In this document: in pieces, positions 7,202-15,582 of the stretch
How the letters are laid out: each line of letters opens with the position of its first letter
Numbering within the stretch: position 1 is the first letter of the stretch
Origin: Pseudomonadota bacterium
Lineage (GTDB): Bacteria > Pseudomonadota > Alphaproteobacteria > Rhodospirillales > 2-02-FULL-58-16
NCBI GenBank assembly: GCA_022567015.1
Contig: JADFHR010000001.1
Coordinates: 1 to 27,731 of the forward strand
Reading direction: 5' to 3'
DNA: 27,731 nucleotides
Made by a program: the position numbers and the translations under genes
The notes under the pieces: model-generated
Told to the model about the DNA's origin: nothing
The model's database searches: none
What the model saw: the letters and a program-made list of their open reading frames with translations, nothing else

Positions 7202-7991
7202 CTTCCAGTGTGGGTTGGCAGATGGAGCGGGGCGAATCGGTGCGGATGAAGTCGACGATTTCCATCACCGCCCGGTTGTCGTGGAACAGTTCGGCCACGT
7301 CTTCCAGGCGTTCGGCCAGGGTGCCTTCCGGGGCGAACAACAGGCGATAAGCGTTACGAAGCACGTGGATGTCGTCGCGCGAAACGCCCCGGCGCTTCAG
7401 GCCGATGATGTTGAGGCCCTGGAGGCGGGCGCGGTTGCCGGTGACCGAGCCATAGGGAATGACGTCGTTCTCCACGCCCGAGAGGCCACCCAGCATGGCG
7501 TGGCGGCCGATACGCACATACTGGTGCACCGCCGCCAGGCCGCCAAGAATGGCCCAATCGCCGACCGTCACGTGCCCGCCCAGGGTGGCGTTGTTGACCA
7601 TGACCACATGATCGCCGATCCGGCAGTCGTGGGCCACGTGGCAGGCCACCATGAACAGGCCGTTGTTGCCGACGCGGGTCACCGTGCCGCCCCCTTCGGT
7701 CCCCCCGTGCATGGTGACGTGCTCGCGGATGATGTTGTTGCACCCGATCTCGAGCCGCGAGGGCTCGCCTTTGTATTTCAGGTCCTGGGGCGCCAGGCCG
7801 ATGGAGGCAAACGGGTAAACCTTGGTGTTGGCGCCGATGCTGGTGCGGCCGTCCACCACCACATGGGACATAAGGGTGACGCCGTCGGCCAGCTCCACCC
7901 CCGCGCCGACGATGCTGTACGGCCCGACGGTGACGTTGGCGCCGATGCGGGCGCCGTCATCGACAACGGCCGTGGGATGGATATCCGTCAT
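7191..7991 (-). CDS. lpxA: Acyl-ACP:UDP-GlcNAc (or UDP-GlcNAc3N) acyltransferase LpxA
   Basis: LpxA catalyses the first step of lipid A synthesis on a trimeric left-handed beta helix. The 266-residue protein has hexapeptide repeats from about residue 2 to 190, then the C-terminal helical part with GLKRRG. The catalytic base is H121 (E. coli H125) in ACHVAHDC. G169 matches the E. coli acyl-ruler glycine G173, so a long 3-hydroxyacyl chain of about C14 is predicted. Q69-D70 match E. coli Q73-D74. E. coli R100 is G96 here (TMHGGTEGGG), and E200 is I196. With gnnAB nearby the natural acceptor may be UDP-GlcNAc3N. The start directly abuts the fabZ stop. Confidence 0.96.
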   Translation of the reverse strand: MTDIHPTAVVDDGARIGANVTVGPYSIVGAGVELADGVTLMSHVVVDGRTSIGANTKVYPFASIGLAPQDLKYKGEPSRLEIGCNNIIREHVTMHGGTEGGGTVTRVGNNGLFMVACHVAHDCRIGDHVVMVNNATLGGHVTVGDWAILGGLAAVHQYVRIGRHAMLGGLSGVENDVIPYGSVTGNRARLQGLNIIGLKRRGVSRDDIHVLRNAYRLLFAPEGTLAERLEDVAELFHDNRAVMEIVDFIRTDSPRSICQPTLEDAA

Positions 7992-8456
7992 TCAGTTTTC
8001 CATGATCATGGCGGCGAATGTGGCGTCCGCCATCAAGGTATCGCCGACCCGGGCCTCGCCCTTGAACTTCCACACATTGCCGCGTTTATATTGCTTTTCC
8101 ACGTGAATATACAAGGTGTCGCCCGGCATGACGGGTTTGCGGAAGCGCGCCGCGTCCACCGACAGAAAGTAGACCAGCCTGCCCTCCGCCTCCACGCCAA
8201 GGGTCTCTATTACGAGGACCGCCGCCGTCTGCGCCATGGCCTCGATGATCAGCACCCCGGGCATCACGGGACGGGACGGAAAGTGGCCCTGGAAGTAGGG
8301 TTCGCCGATGGTGACGTTCTTGACCCCGACGGCGCCGGCGCCGGGTATGACGTTGATCAGCTTGTCGATCATCAGGAAGGGATAGCGGTGCGGGATCATC
8401 TCCATGATCCGCTCTATGTCGATGCTCTTCCCGGCGACCGCCACGTCCGAATCCAT
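7992..8456 (-). CDS. fabZ: 3-hydroxyacyl-ACP dehydratase FabZ
   Basis: FabZ dehydrates 3-hydroxyacyl-ACP to trans-2-enoyl-ACP in fatty acid elongation, and competes with LpxA and LpxD for 3-hydroxyacyl-ACP. The 154-residue hotdog-fold protein has the motif PHRYPFLMID, and the active-site pair H58 (GHFPSRPVMPG) and E72 (LIIEAMAQ). It sits 3 bp from the lpxD stop and abuts lpxA, the standard lpxD-fabZ-lpxA arrangement, which ties fatty-acid flux to lipid A synthesis. Confidence 0.97.
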   Translation of the reverse strand: MDSDVAVAGKSIDIERIMEMIPHRYPFLMIDKLINVIPGAGAVGVKNVTIGEPYFQGHFPSRPVMPGVLIIEAMAQTAAVLVIETLGVEAEGRLVYFLSVDAARFRKPVMPGDTLYIHVEKQYKRGNVWKFKGEARVGDTLMADATFAAMIMEN

Positions 8457-8459
8457 CGC

Positions 8460-9482
8460 TCATCCGCCTTTCTTTCGCGCCAGGCGCTCCACGACCGCGA
8501 CGCCGCGCAGCCATTCGCGCACCGGCGCCGCCGGTGAGCCGCCGACGGCGGCTCCGGATTCCACGTCCCGCATGACGCCGCTTTGGGCGGCGATGCGGGC
8601 GCCCGAGCCGATCCGCAAATGGCCGGTCAGCCCGGCCTGTCCACCCATCATGACGCCATCGCCGACCGTGGCGCTGCCCGAAATCCCAACCTGTGCCACC
8701 ACCATGCAATTCCGACCAAGGTGTACGTTATGGGCTATTTGGACCAAATTATCAATTTTGGTGCCGGCGCCGATGACGGTATCGGGGCCGGCGCCCCGGT
8801 CGATGGTGGTGTTGGCGCCGATCTCCACGTCGTCCTCGATGCGCACCCGCCCCAGTTGCGGCACCTTGAGGTGTTCCTGCTTGCCCACGGCAAAGCCGAA
8901 ACCGTCTTCGCCGACGCGGACCCCGGCGTGAATCACCACGCGCGCGCCGACCACGCAAAAGGCCAGCGAGGCGCAGGATCCGACAACGCAGTCGTCGCCC
9001 ACAACCACGGCCTCCCCGATCACGGCGTTGGCGCCGATGTGGCAGCGCCGGCCGATCCGCGCCCCGGCCCCGATGACCGCGCCGGCGTCCACGCGACAGT
9101 CCTCTCCGAGCACCGCGGTGTCGTCGATCACCGCCGACGGGGCCACGGCGGCCTGCGGCGGCGGGGCCGGGTAAAAGGCGTCGGCAACGCGCGCATAGCC
9201 ATGATAAGGCTCGGGCGTCACCAGCAGGGCCATGCCCCGGGGGGCTTTCGGCGCCAGGTCGGGATGGACCAGGCAGGCGCCGGCCTTGGTGGTGGTGAAC
9301 GCGTCAAGGTAACGCCGGTTGTCGAGAAAGGCGACGTCGCCGGGCCCGGCCGAGACCAGGGTTGCCACGTCCGAGAAAAGGGCGTCGGGGTCCGCGTCGC
9401 CACCGATTTGGGCCCGGGAAATCTCTGCCAGATTTTTTAGGGTGAATGGCCCAGCGACGGAGAAAAAACGCGGATCGGCCAT
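8460..9482 (-). CDS. lpxD: UDP-3-O-(3-hydroxyacyl)glucosamine N-acyltransferase
   Basis: LpxD adds the second 3-hydroxyacyl chain, to the 2-amino group of the glucosamine precursor. The 340-residue protein has an N-terminal uridine-binding domain (about 1-110; note VAFLDNRRYLDA), a hexapeptide-repeat left-handed beta helix (about 112-300) and a C-terminal helix. The catalytic histidine is H251 in QIAHNVHLG; the neighbouring GEDGFGFA and NTTIDRGA segments are family hallmarks. It begins 3 bp after the skp stop and ends 3 bp before fabZ. Confidence 0.97.
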   Translation of the reverse strand: MADPRFFSVAGPFTLKNLAEISRAQIGGDADPDALFSDVATLVSAGPGDVAFLDNRRYLDAFTTTKAGACLVHPDLAPKAPRGMALLVTPEPYHGYARVADAFYPAPPPQAAVAPSAVIDDTAVLGEDCRVDAGAVIGAGARIGRRCHIGANAVIGEAVVVGDDCVVGSCASLAFCVVGARVVIHAGVRVGEDGFGFAVGKQEHLKVPQLGRVRIEDDVEIGANTTIDRGAGPDTVIGAGTKIDNLVQIAHNVHLGRNCMVVAQVGISGSATVGDGVMMGGQAGLTGHLRIGSGARIAAQSGVMRDVESGAAVGGSPAAPVREWLRGVAVVERLARKKGG

Positions 9483-9485
9483 CGC

Positions 9486-10061
9486 CTACGTTCCGGGATC
9501 GGAAACCTTGAGGGACGGCAATGCCGTGTCCAGGCGCTTAAGCACGTGCGGAGTGATATCCAGTTCGTTGGCCACGAGAACCGTCTGATTCTTGCGCAGA
9601 ATCAGGCCCAGGCTCTGCTCGTTCGCCACGTCGGTGATGATCTTGTTAAGCACCGCCTCCACCTTTTTTACGGCCTCCGCCGCCACTCTCTCCAGATCCT
9701 TCTTGCGTTTCTGGACCGTGCGCTGAACCTGCACCAGACGTTCCTCGAACTGCCGGCGCTCCTCGGCAAAGGTTTCGGGCGCAAGAATGGCCCGCTTTCT
9801 GGCCAGTTCCTCGTTAGCGCCGCGGAGCACCTCCTCCTCCTTCTGGATATCGGCCCGGATCGCTTTGCGGTACTTGGCGATCTGCGCGCGGAGGTCCTTG
9901 AACGCCCTGCTGTTGCGGCGGATTACCTCGGTATCGATAACCGCCATGTTGAGCAAGGTTATGACGTCCTTGTCGGCTTCCGGCTGCTGGGCCGCCGCCG
10001 GTCCCGTCGGGGACGCCACAATGACGAGTGCGCAGAGGATGGAGATCGCTGAAGGTTTCAC
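9486..10061 (-). CDS. skp: OmpH/Skp-family periplasmic chaperone
   Basis: A 191-residue secreted protein with a signal peptide (cleavage near AAAQQ, residues 24-26) followed by a short beta segment (AVIDTEVIRR) and a long charged helical stretch at about 55-135 that fits the Skp coiled-coil tentacles. Skp holds unfolded outer-membrane proteins in the periplasm on the way to BamA, which is the gene directly upstream. It starts with GTG at 10061-10059. The Shine-Dalgarno AGGAG (10072-10068) overlaps the bamA stop codon, which argues for coupled translation. The sequence is divergent, as is usual for this family; position supports the call. Confidence 0.9.
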   Translation of the reverse strand: MKPSAISILCALVIVASPTGPAAAQQPEADKDVITLLNMAVIDTEVIRRNSRAFKDLRAQIAKYRKAIRADIQKEEEVLRGANEELARKRAILAPETFAEERRQFEERLVQVQRTVQKRKKDLERVAAEAVKKVEAVLNKIITDVANEQSLGLILRKNQTVLVANELDITPHVLKRLDTALPSLKVSDPGT

Positions 10062-10067
10062 GCCTAT

Positions 10068-10072
10068 CTCCT
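10068..10072 (-). promoter_or_regulatory. Ribosome binding site of skp overlapping the bamA stop
   Basis: AGGAG at 10072-10068 lies 6 bases before the GTG start of skp and shares bases with the TAG stop of bamA (10073-10071). It decides the GTG start and suggests that ribosomes finishing bamA re-initiate on skp. Confidence 0.7.
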
Positions 10073-12347
10073 AGAATCTCGTGCCGAAGCTGACGCGGAC
10101 GTTCTCCACCTCATCGAAGTTTTCCTTGAGAATCGGGACGCCGAAGTCCATGCCGACGGGTCCGAAAGGCGAGGCCCAGACAATCCCCGTGCCGATCGAA
10201 GCGCGTAGACTGGCCTCATCATTGACGTCAGGCCCCGAGGGGTTGATCGTCCCCGCGCTCCCCAAATCCGTGAAAACCTTCCCCGTGAGTCCCAGTTCAG
10301 CGGGCAGCCCGAGCGGGAAGGTGATCTCGGCGGACGCCGTGTACTTCCATTCGCTGCCCAGGGCATCCTCGGTAAGCGCGTCCCGGGGACCGATACCGGA
10401 TGTGGCGAAACCGCGCAGGTTGTCGCCGCCGACGAAGAACCGATCAAGAAGGCGGACATCCTCGCCGAGGCCGATGATCTGGCCGGCAGACGCGGTGAAA
10501 GACAGCACCCACTGGTCGGCGAGCGGGAAAAACTTGCCTCCCTTCAATCGGTTACGAATATAATGGGTAGAGCCCCCCAGGCCGGCAAGGTCGTTGATCA
10601 TGCGAATGAAATAGCCTTCGGTGGGCGCGATGATGCTGTCGCGCTTGTCATAGATGAGCGTATGCGTAATCTCCGAAATGGTCTCGGTTCCCTCCTCGGC
10701 CTTGATGAACCGGGACGCGCTCGCCCTGACGTCATCGATTTGTTGCTTCCTGAAGGAATATTTCCAGTTCTGCCGCAGAAGCTCGGTGATCGGGTAGCCG
10801 GTCCGCAAGGCACCCCCGGTAACCTTGGAATCGAAGGAACTTTCCTCCTGCAGATCCCTGATCCTGCGGAAGATGTCGAATCCCGCCGCCACCTCGCGAT
10901 CCAGGAAGAAGGGGTCGGTAAAGGACAGGTCGATCTCGCTGCGGCGTGCCGCGATGAGCGCGTTGGCCCTCAGGTCAAGGCCGCGCCCGAGTAGATTGCG
11001 TTCGCTGACGGAGATGTCGAGAAGGCCGCCGCTGGTGGTCGAGAAGCCGGCGCCGAAGGAAAGCTGACCGGTGGATTTTTCCTCCACTTCCACATTGATC
11101 ACCGTCTTGTCGGGGGCGCTGCCGGGCACTTCCTCCACGCTCACCTTTTCGAAGAAATCCAGGCGCTGTATGCGTTCCCTGGAGCGGCGCAACTTGGCGG
11201 AATTGAAGGCGTCGCCTTCGACCAGGCGGAATTCGCGGCGGATGACCTCGCCGGCGGTGCGCATGTTCCCGGAAATTTCGATGCGCTCGACGAACACCCG
11301 CGGTCCTTCGTTGATCTCGAAGGTCACGTCGATGGTCAGTGCCTTGCGATCCCGGTTGATGCGCGGGCGCACGTCGACGAATGCGTAGCCCAGCGTCCCG
11401 ACGACGTTTGTCAGGGCGCGCAAGGTATTTTCCAGCTCGTCGGCGGCGTACCAGTCCCCTTCCTCGATCTCGATCGTTTCGTGCAGGTCCTTCGCCTCGA
11501 GGCCGCGCAGGCGCGCCTCCACTTCGATTTTACCGAACCGGTAGCGCGCCGCTTCCTCGACCGTGAAAGTGATGAAGAAATCCCTGCGGTCCGGCGTCAG
11601 CTCGGCCACCGCGGACGCGACACGGAAATCGCCATACCCGTTATTCAGATAAAACCGGCGCAGCAGTTCACGGTCGAGGGTGAGGCGATCCGGGTCATAG
11701 GTGTCGTCGCTGGAAAGGAACCGCCACCAGCGGGATTCCTTGGTACGAATGACCTCGCGCAGGCGTGAATCGCTGAACGCCCGGTTGCCGACGAAGCGAA
11801 TGCGCCGGATCTCGGTCGGTTCGCCCTCGTCGATCTCGAAGACGAGGTCGACCCGGTTCTGGGCCAGTTGGATGACCTTCGGTTCCACGGTCGCGGCAAA
11901 GTGGCCGCCCAGGCGGTAGATGGTCAAGATCCGTTTGACGTCGTTCTGTACCTTGGTGCGGGTGTAGATCACGCGCGGACGCAGGCTCATCTCCGCGCTC
12001 AGGACCTCGTCGTCCAGTGCCCTGTTGCCCTCGAAGGCAATGCGGTTGATGACCGGGTTTTCGACCAGCGTGATGACCAGGGCGTCGCCCTCGCGCCGCA
12101 TGGTCACGTCGGCGAACAGACCGGTGGCAAAAAGACTCTTCAAGGAGCGGTCGATGCGCTTCGCATCAAAACGGTCGCCTTCCCGGATAAGCAGGTACGA
12201 GCGCACGGTCTCGGGCTCGATCCGCTGGGCGCCCTCGACGACGATTTCGCGCACGAAATCGCCGAACTGCGCCGCTGCCGGCCAAGGCGCCAGCGACGAT
12301 ATCCCCATACACCAAGCAATCGCAAACAAGCGAATAAAACGCCGCAA
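10071..12347 (-). CDS. bamA: Outer membrane protein assembly factor BamA
   Basis: BamA is the core of the beta-barrel assembly machine and inserts outer-membrane proteins, including itself. The 758-residue protein has a signal peptide ending near PAAAQ (residues 23-27), five POTRA domains (about 30-420) and a C-terminal Omp85 barrel. The lid-lock motif of loop 6 is LRGF at 644-647 (usually VRGF), and the chain ends in phenylalanine (VSFGTRF), the normal barrel signal. The start is a TTG at 12347-12345 preceded by GGGGAG; the next in-frame ATG, at residue 14, would remove the basic part of the signal peptide. It sits between rseP and skp, the classic order. Confidence 0.96.
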   Translation of the reverse strand: MRRFIRLFAIAWCMGISSLAPWPAAAQFGDFVREIVVEGAQRIEPETVRSYLLIREGDRFDAKRIDRSLKSLFATGLFADVTMRREGDALVITLVENPVINRIAFEGNRALDDEVLSAEMSLRPRVIYTRTKVQNDVKRILTIYRLGGHFAATVEPKVIQLAQNRVDLVFEIDEGEPTEIRRIRFVGNRAFSDSRLREVIRTKESRWWRFLSSDDTYDPDRLTLDRELLRRFYLNNGYGDFRVASAVAELTPDRRDFFITFTVEEAARYRFGKIEVEARLRGLEAKDLHETIEIEEGDWYAADELENTLRALTNVVGTLGYAFVDVRPRINRDRKALTIDVTFEINEGPRVFVERIEISGNMRTAGEVIRREFRLVEGDAFNSAKLRRSRERIQRLDFFEKVSVEEVPGSAPDKTVINVEVEEKSTGQLSFGAGFSTTSGGLLDISVSERNLLGRGLDLRANALIAARRSEIDLSFTDPFFLDREVAAGFDIFRRIRDLQEESSFDSKVTGGALRTGYPITELLRQNWKYSFRKQQIDDVRASASRFIKAEEGTETISEITHTLIYDKRDSIIAPTEGYFIRMINDLAGLGGSTHYIRNRLKGGKFFPLADQWVLSFTASAGQIIGLGEDVRLLDRFFVGGDNLRGFATSGIGPRDALTEDALGSEWKYTASAEITFPLGLPAELGLTGKVFTDLGSAGTINPSGPDVNDEASLRASIGTGIVWASPFGPVGMDFGVPILKENFDEVENVRVSFGTRF

Positions 12348-12351
12348 GTAA

Positions 12352-12360
12352 CTCCCCCCC
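12352..12360 (-). promoter_or_regulatory. Strong Shine-Dalgarno for the TTG start of bamA
   Basis: A G-run ending in GAG lies 4 bases before the TTG codon at 12347. No ATG or GTG in frame nearby would keep a full signal peptide, so this site decides the start. A strong binding site combined with a weak start codon may set the BamA level. Confidence 0.6.
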
Positions 12361-12381
12361 GGGTAACTGCGGATCAGCTCA

Positions 12382-13497
12382 TTAGTTGTCTAAAAAGAGG
12401 TGACCCAAATCCTTCCATGTCACGAAAATCATCAGGAGCAATACCAGAGTCAGCCCGAACCGCAAACTGTATTCCTGAACCCGCCGGCTCAACGGGCGAC
12501 GAAGGACCCCTTCCACCGCATAAAACGCAAGATGCCCCCCGTCCAGCATGGGGACGGGAAACAGGTTGATCAGGCCCAGGTTGACGGAAAGCGCCGCCAT
12601 GAAAAATATACAATCGGCCAGCCCACCCTGGCAGATGTTCCCGGAAAGCTGGGCGATCCTGAGCGGGCCGCCGAGTTCGTCGGTGGTGCGCGAGCCGCTA
12701 ATGATCTGGCCAAGGTAGGCAAGTATTTGCATGGTCATGCTTGCCGTCCGCTCGACCCCCATCCACGCGGCCGTCAGCGGCCCGAGGCGTTCGTATTCGA
12801 TCTGTTCGGGGTCCGGCGACACGCCAAGCCGGCCGATCTCGCGCGCCTCGTCGGAACCCTCCTCCATGTACCGTTTCGGCGTTGCCGGCACGAGTATCTC
12901 GACGCCTTTGCGGCGCACGGTCAACTCCAGACGGACACTCGCGTTGGCGCTGACGATCCGGCGCAGATCCTCGAACCAGGTGATGGCCTCGCCATTAATG
13001 CTGAGAATCCGGTCGCCCGGTTGCAGGCCGGCTTCGGCCGCCGCGCTTCCCGGGTACACCGCGCCCACCGCCGCCAGGGGCGCCGGTTGGCCGACAAAGG
13101 CAAAGAGCCCGGCGAAAAGCACGATGGCCAAAAGGAAGTTGGCGATGGGCCCGGCGGCCACGATAGCCGAACGCTGGCCAAGGGACTTATGGTGGAACGA
13201 GACGGCGCGCTCCTCCGGGGTCAAGGGGCGCTCCTCTTCGCCATCGCCCGGCACGGCGTTCTCGCCGAACATTTTCACGTAGCCACCCAGCGGTATGGCG
13301 CTGATTTTCCAGCGCGTTCCCAAACGGTCCGTCCAACCATAGATCTCCGGGCCGAACCCGATGGAGAACACCTCAACCCGCACCCGGTTGCGCCGGGCCA
13401 CCCAGAAATGGCCCATTTCGTGGACAAACACCAAGACCGTCAAAACGATCAGGAAAATGATGATGTAATACCACGTGAAGTTCAGGAAGGTTGTCAT
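12382..13497 (-). CDS. rseP: RseP/MmpA-type site-2 zinc metalloprotease
   Basis: An inner-membrane protease of the M50B family that cleaves substrates within the membrane. The 371-residue protein has the HExxH motif (H26, E27, H30) in the first membrane helix, a PDZ domain at about 120-205 (GLQPGDRILSING), and the second metal motif NLFPVPMLDGGH near residue 310. E. coli RseP is about 450 residues with two PDZ domains; one PDZ and this shorter length match alphaproteobacterial MmpA, which in Caulobacter cleaves PodJ. Substrates here are unknown; an anti-sigma factor is possible. It lies between dxr (31 bp) and bamA (34 bp). Confidence 0.94.
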   Translation of the reverse strand: MTTFLNFTWYYIIIFLIVLTVLVFVHEMGHFWVARRNRVRVEVFSIGFGPEIYGWTDRLGTRWKISAIPLGGYVKMFGENAVPGDGEEERPLTPEERAVSFHHKSLGQRSAIVAAGPIANFLLAIVLFAGLFAFVGQPAPLAAVGAVYPGSAAAEAGLQPGDRILSINGEAITWFEDLRRIVSANASVRLELTVRRKGVEILVPATPKRYMEEGSDEAREIGRLGVSPDPEQIEYERLGPLTAAWMGVERTASMTMQILAYLGQIISGSRTTDELGGPLRIAQLSGNICQGGLADCIFFMAALSVNLGLINLFPVPMLDGGHLAFYAVEGVLRRPLSRRVQEYSLRFGLTLVLLLMIFVTWKDLGHLFLDN

Positions 13498-13528
13498 CCG
13501 GGGTCCAATTCGGGCCTGTTACACGATT

Positions 13529-14731
13529 CTAATGTCGGGCCGGGCTATCTGAAATAAAACTTCTCGCGATCCGCCGCGCCGCGGCGTCGGCCTCTCCCAC
13601 GTCATCCATGTTTTCCAGTTTCCCGTTGGGCGCCGTCTCAAGGGTGTGCTCCACAGTGCGCACAATATCAAGGAAACCGATCCTTCCCGAAAGAAAGCTC
13701 TGGACCGCCACCTCATTGGCCGCATTAAGTATGGTGGGTGCGCCGCCGCCCGTTTGCAAGGCGTGGCGGGCCACCCTCAGGGCGGGGAATCGGGCCGGAT
13801 CGGGTGCCTCGAAGGTAAGGTCGCCGATCTCTTCGAGGGCCAGACGGGTCGCCGGCGCCTCCATCCGCTCGGGCCAGCCGAGGGCATAGGCGATGGGCGT
13901 GCGCATGTCGGGCGTACCCATCTGGGCCAATACCGAGCCATCCACGTAGGCCACCATGCTGTGGATGACCGATTGCGGATGGACCAGGATCTCGATCCGC
14001 TCCTCGGGCACCGGAAACAGGTGGTAGGCCTCGATCAGCTCCAGGCCCTTGTTCATCATGGTCGCCGAATCGACGGATATCTTGGCGCCCATGTCCCAGT
14101 TGGGGTGGGCCACGGCCTGTTCCGGCGTCACGCCGGCCATTTCGGCCAGGTCCATCCCGAGAAACGGGCCGCCGGACGCGGTCAGGATGATGCGATCCAC
14201 CTTATCCGCGCGATCGAATTCGAACACCTGGAAGATGGCGCTGTGCTCCGAATCCACGGGCAACAGCGTGGCGCCGTTGCCGCGAACCTCCGCCATCATC
14301 AGGTCGCCGGCGGAAACCAGGCATTCCTTGTTGGCCAACGCCACGATGGCGCCGCGGCGCACCGCCGCCAGGGTGGGTTCCAGGCCCGCGGCGCCGACGA
14401 TGGCGGCCATCACCCAGTCCGCCGGCCGGGCCGCCGCCTCGACCACGGCCGCCGGCCCGGCGGCGCACTCGATAGGGGTGCCCGCCAGGGCGTCCTTCAG
14501 GTCCTCATAGCCCTTCGGGTCGGCCACCACCGCCAGCCGCGGGCGAAGGGCGCGCGCCTGCTCGGCCAGCAGCGCGACGCTGTTATTCGCCGTCAACGCC
14601 TCGACCGTGAAGGCGTCCGGGTGCCTTTGGATCAGATCGATGGTGTTGCAGCCGACCGATCCGGTGGAGCCCAGGATGGTGACGCTCCTCGGGGCCGTCG
14701 CGGGCCGGGGGCTGGTTTGGGGCGCGGTCAT
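13529..14731 (-). CDS. dxr: 1-deoxy-D-xylulose 5-phosphate reductoisomerase
   Basis: Dxr makes 2-C-methyl-D-erythritol 4-phosphate, the committed step of the MEP isoprenoid pathway, with NADPH and a divalent metal. The 400-residue protein shows the NADPH loop GSTGSVG (21-27), LANKECLVSAG, the metal and substrate segment DSEHSAIFQ, and SVDSATMMNKGLE, all diagnostic. The pathway feeds the undecaprenyl chain made by the upstream uppS. Its ATG overlaps the cdsA stop by 4 bases. E. coli has dxr before uppS; here it follows cdsA, as is common in alphaproteobacteria. Confidence 0.97.
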   Translation of the reverse strand: MTAPQTSPRPATAPRSVTILGSTGSVGCNTIDLIQRHPDAFTVEALTANNSVALLAEQARALRPRLAVVADPKGYEDLKDALAGTPIECAAGPAAVVEAAARPADWVMAAIVGAAGLEPTLAAVRRGAIVALANKECLVSAGDLMMAEVRGNGATLLPVDSEHSAIFQVFEFDRADKVDRIILTASGGPFLGMDLAEMAGVTPEQAVAHPNWDMGAKISVDSATMMNKGLELIEAYHLFPVPEERIEILVHPQSVIHSMVAYVDGSVLAQMGTPDMRTPIAYALGWPERMEAPATRLALEEIGDLTFEAPDPARFPALRVARHALQTGGGAPTILNAANEVAVQSFLSGRIGFLDIVRTVEHTLETAPNGKLENMDDVGEADAAARRIARSFISDSPARH

Positions 14732-15582
14732 ATCAGAACACTGCCATGTCCGAGCAAACCTATCAACGCTGTAACGACCGCCGCCGCCATCAGGCCGTCA
14801 ACCCGGTCCAGGAGTCCGCCGTGGCCGGGAATGATGGCGCCCGTGTCCTTGACGCCGAAACGGCGCTTTATCCACGATTCCGCCAGGTCGCCGCCCTGGG
14901 CCACCGTGCCCATGACGGCGCCCAACGCGGCCGGCTGTGCGACCCCGTTGTTGCCCAGCACCGCCGCCGTGGCGGCGCCCGCGGCCCCGGCGCAGGCGAT
15001 CCCCCCCAACAGGCCGGCCCAGGTCTTCTTGGGGCTGATGGCGGGGGCCAGTTTGGGGCCGCCGATCAGGCGCCCGAAGCCGTACGAACCGCTGTCCGCC
15101 GCCCAGACCACGGCAAACAGCCACAAAACGATATCGCGGCCGAGGGCCGCATCGGCGCGCATCCACTCCAAGGCCACGCAGGGCACTCCGATGTAGAGAA
15201 CCCCGGCGGCCAGCCACAGGCGCCGGTCCGGCGCACCCGTATCCTCCTCAGGCGCGGCGCCGCGCCCCAGCGCCGCCGCCACGCCGAAGACGGCCGCGAA
15301 CCCCAATACCAGAATAGCCAGCGACACATCGGGCCGCTCCAGGGCCGCCGCCGCGACGGCCGTCAAAAGCGCTCCGCCCAGGACCAGGCCCATCGCCCCG
15401 GGGGCGGGGCCGCCGCACAGCCGGCTCCACTCCCAGGCCAGGATCACGGCGCCGGCGGCGACCAGCACGTCGAAAAACGGCGGCCCGTAAACGACGGCGC
15501 CCAGCACCGGGGGCGCCAACACCAGGGCGGACAACACGCGGACACGTAACCTAGCCACCGCTGGTGCCAAAACGCCGTTCAC
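14728..15582 (-). CDS. cdsA: Phosphatidate cytidylyltransferase
   Basis: CdsA makes CDP-diacylglycerol from phosphatidic acid and CTP at the inner membrane, the branch point of phospholipid synthesis. The 284-residue protein is mostly hydrophobic, with about seven to eight membrane segments. It carries the full CDP-diglyceride synthetase signature at about 236-262 (S236, KRR, KD at 245-246, GHGG, LDRVD). The open frame starts with a GTG at 15582 and overlaps uppS by 32 bp. A GTG at 15558 would give a smaller overlap and 276 residues; neither has a convincing ribosome binding site, so the exact start is uncertain. Confidence 0.94.
   Translation of the reverse strand: MNGVLAPAVARLRVRVLSALVLAPPVLGAVVYGPPFFDVLVAAGAVILAWEWSRLCGGPAPGAMGLVLGGALLTAVAAAALERPDVSLAILVLGFAAVFGVAAALGRGAAPEEDTGAPDRRLWLAAGVLYIGVPCVALEWMRADAALGRDIVLWLFAVVWAADSGSYGFGRLIGGPKLAPAISPKKTWAGLLGGIACAGAAGAATAAVLGNNGVAQPAALGAVMGTVAQGGDLAESWIKRRFGVKDTGAIIPGHGGLLDRVDGLMAAAVVTALIGLLGHGSVLI

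Noticed and set aside
7146..8537. 463-codon plus-strand open frame across lpxA and fabZ
   Set aside because: It is the antisense of two certain genes and spans their junction; it is rich in His, Asp and Gly as expected for a mirror frame.
14867..14876. TTTATCCAC inside cdsA as a DnaA box
   Set aside because: It lacks the final match to TTATNCACA and lies within a conserved coding signature (SWIKRR).
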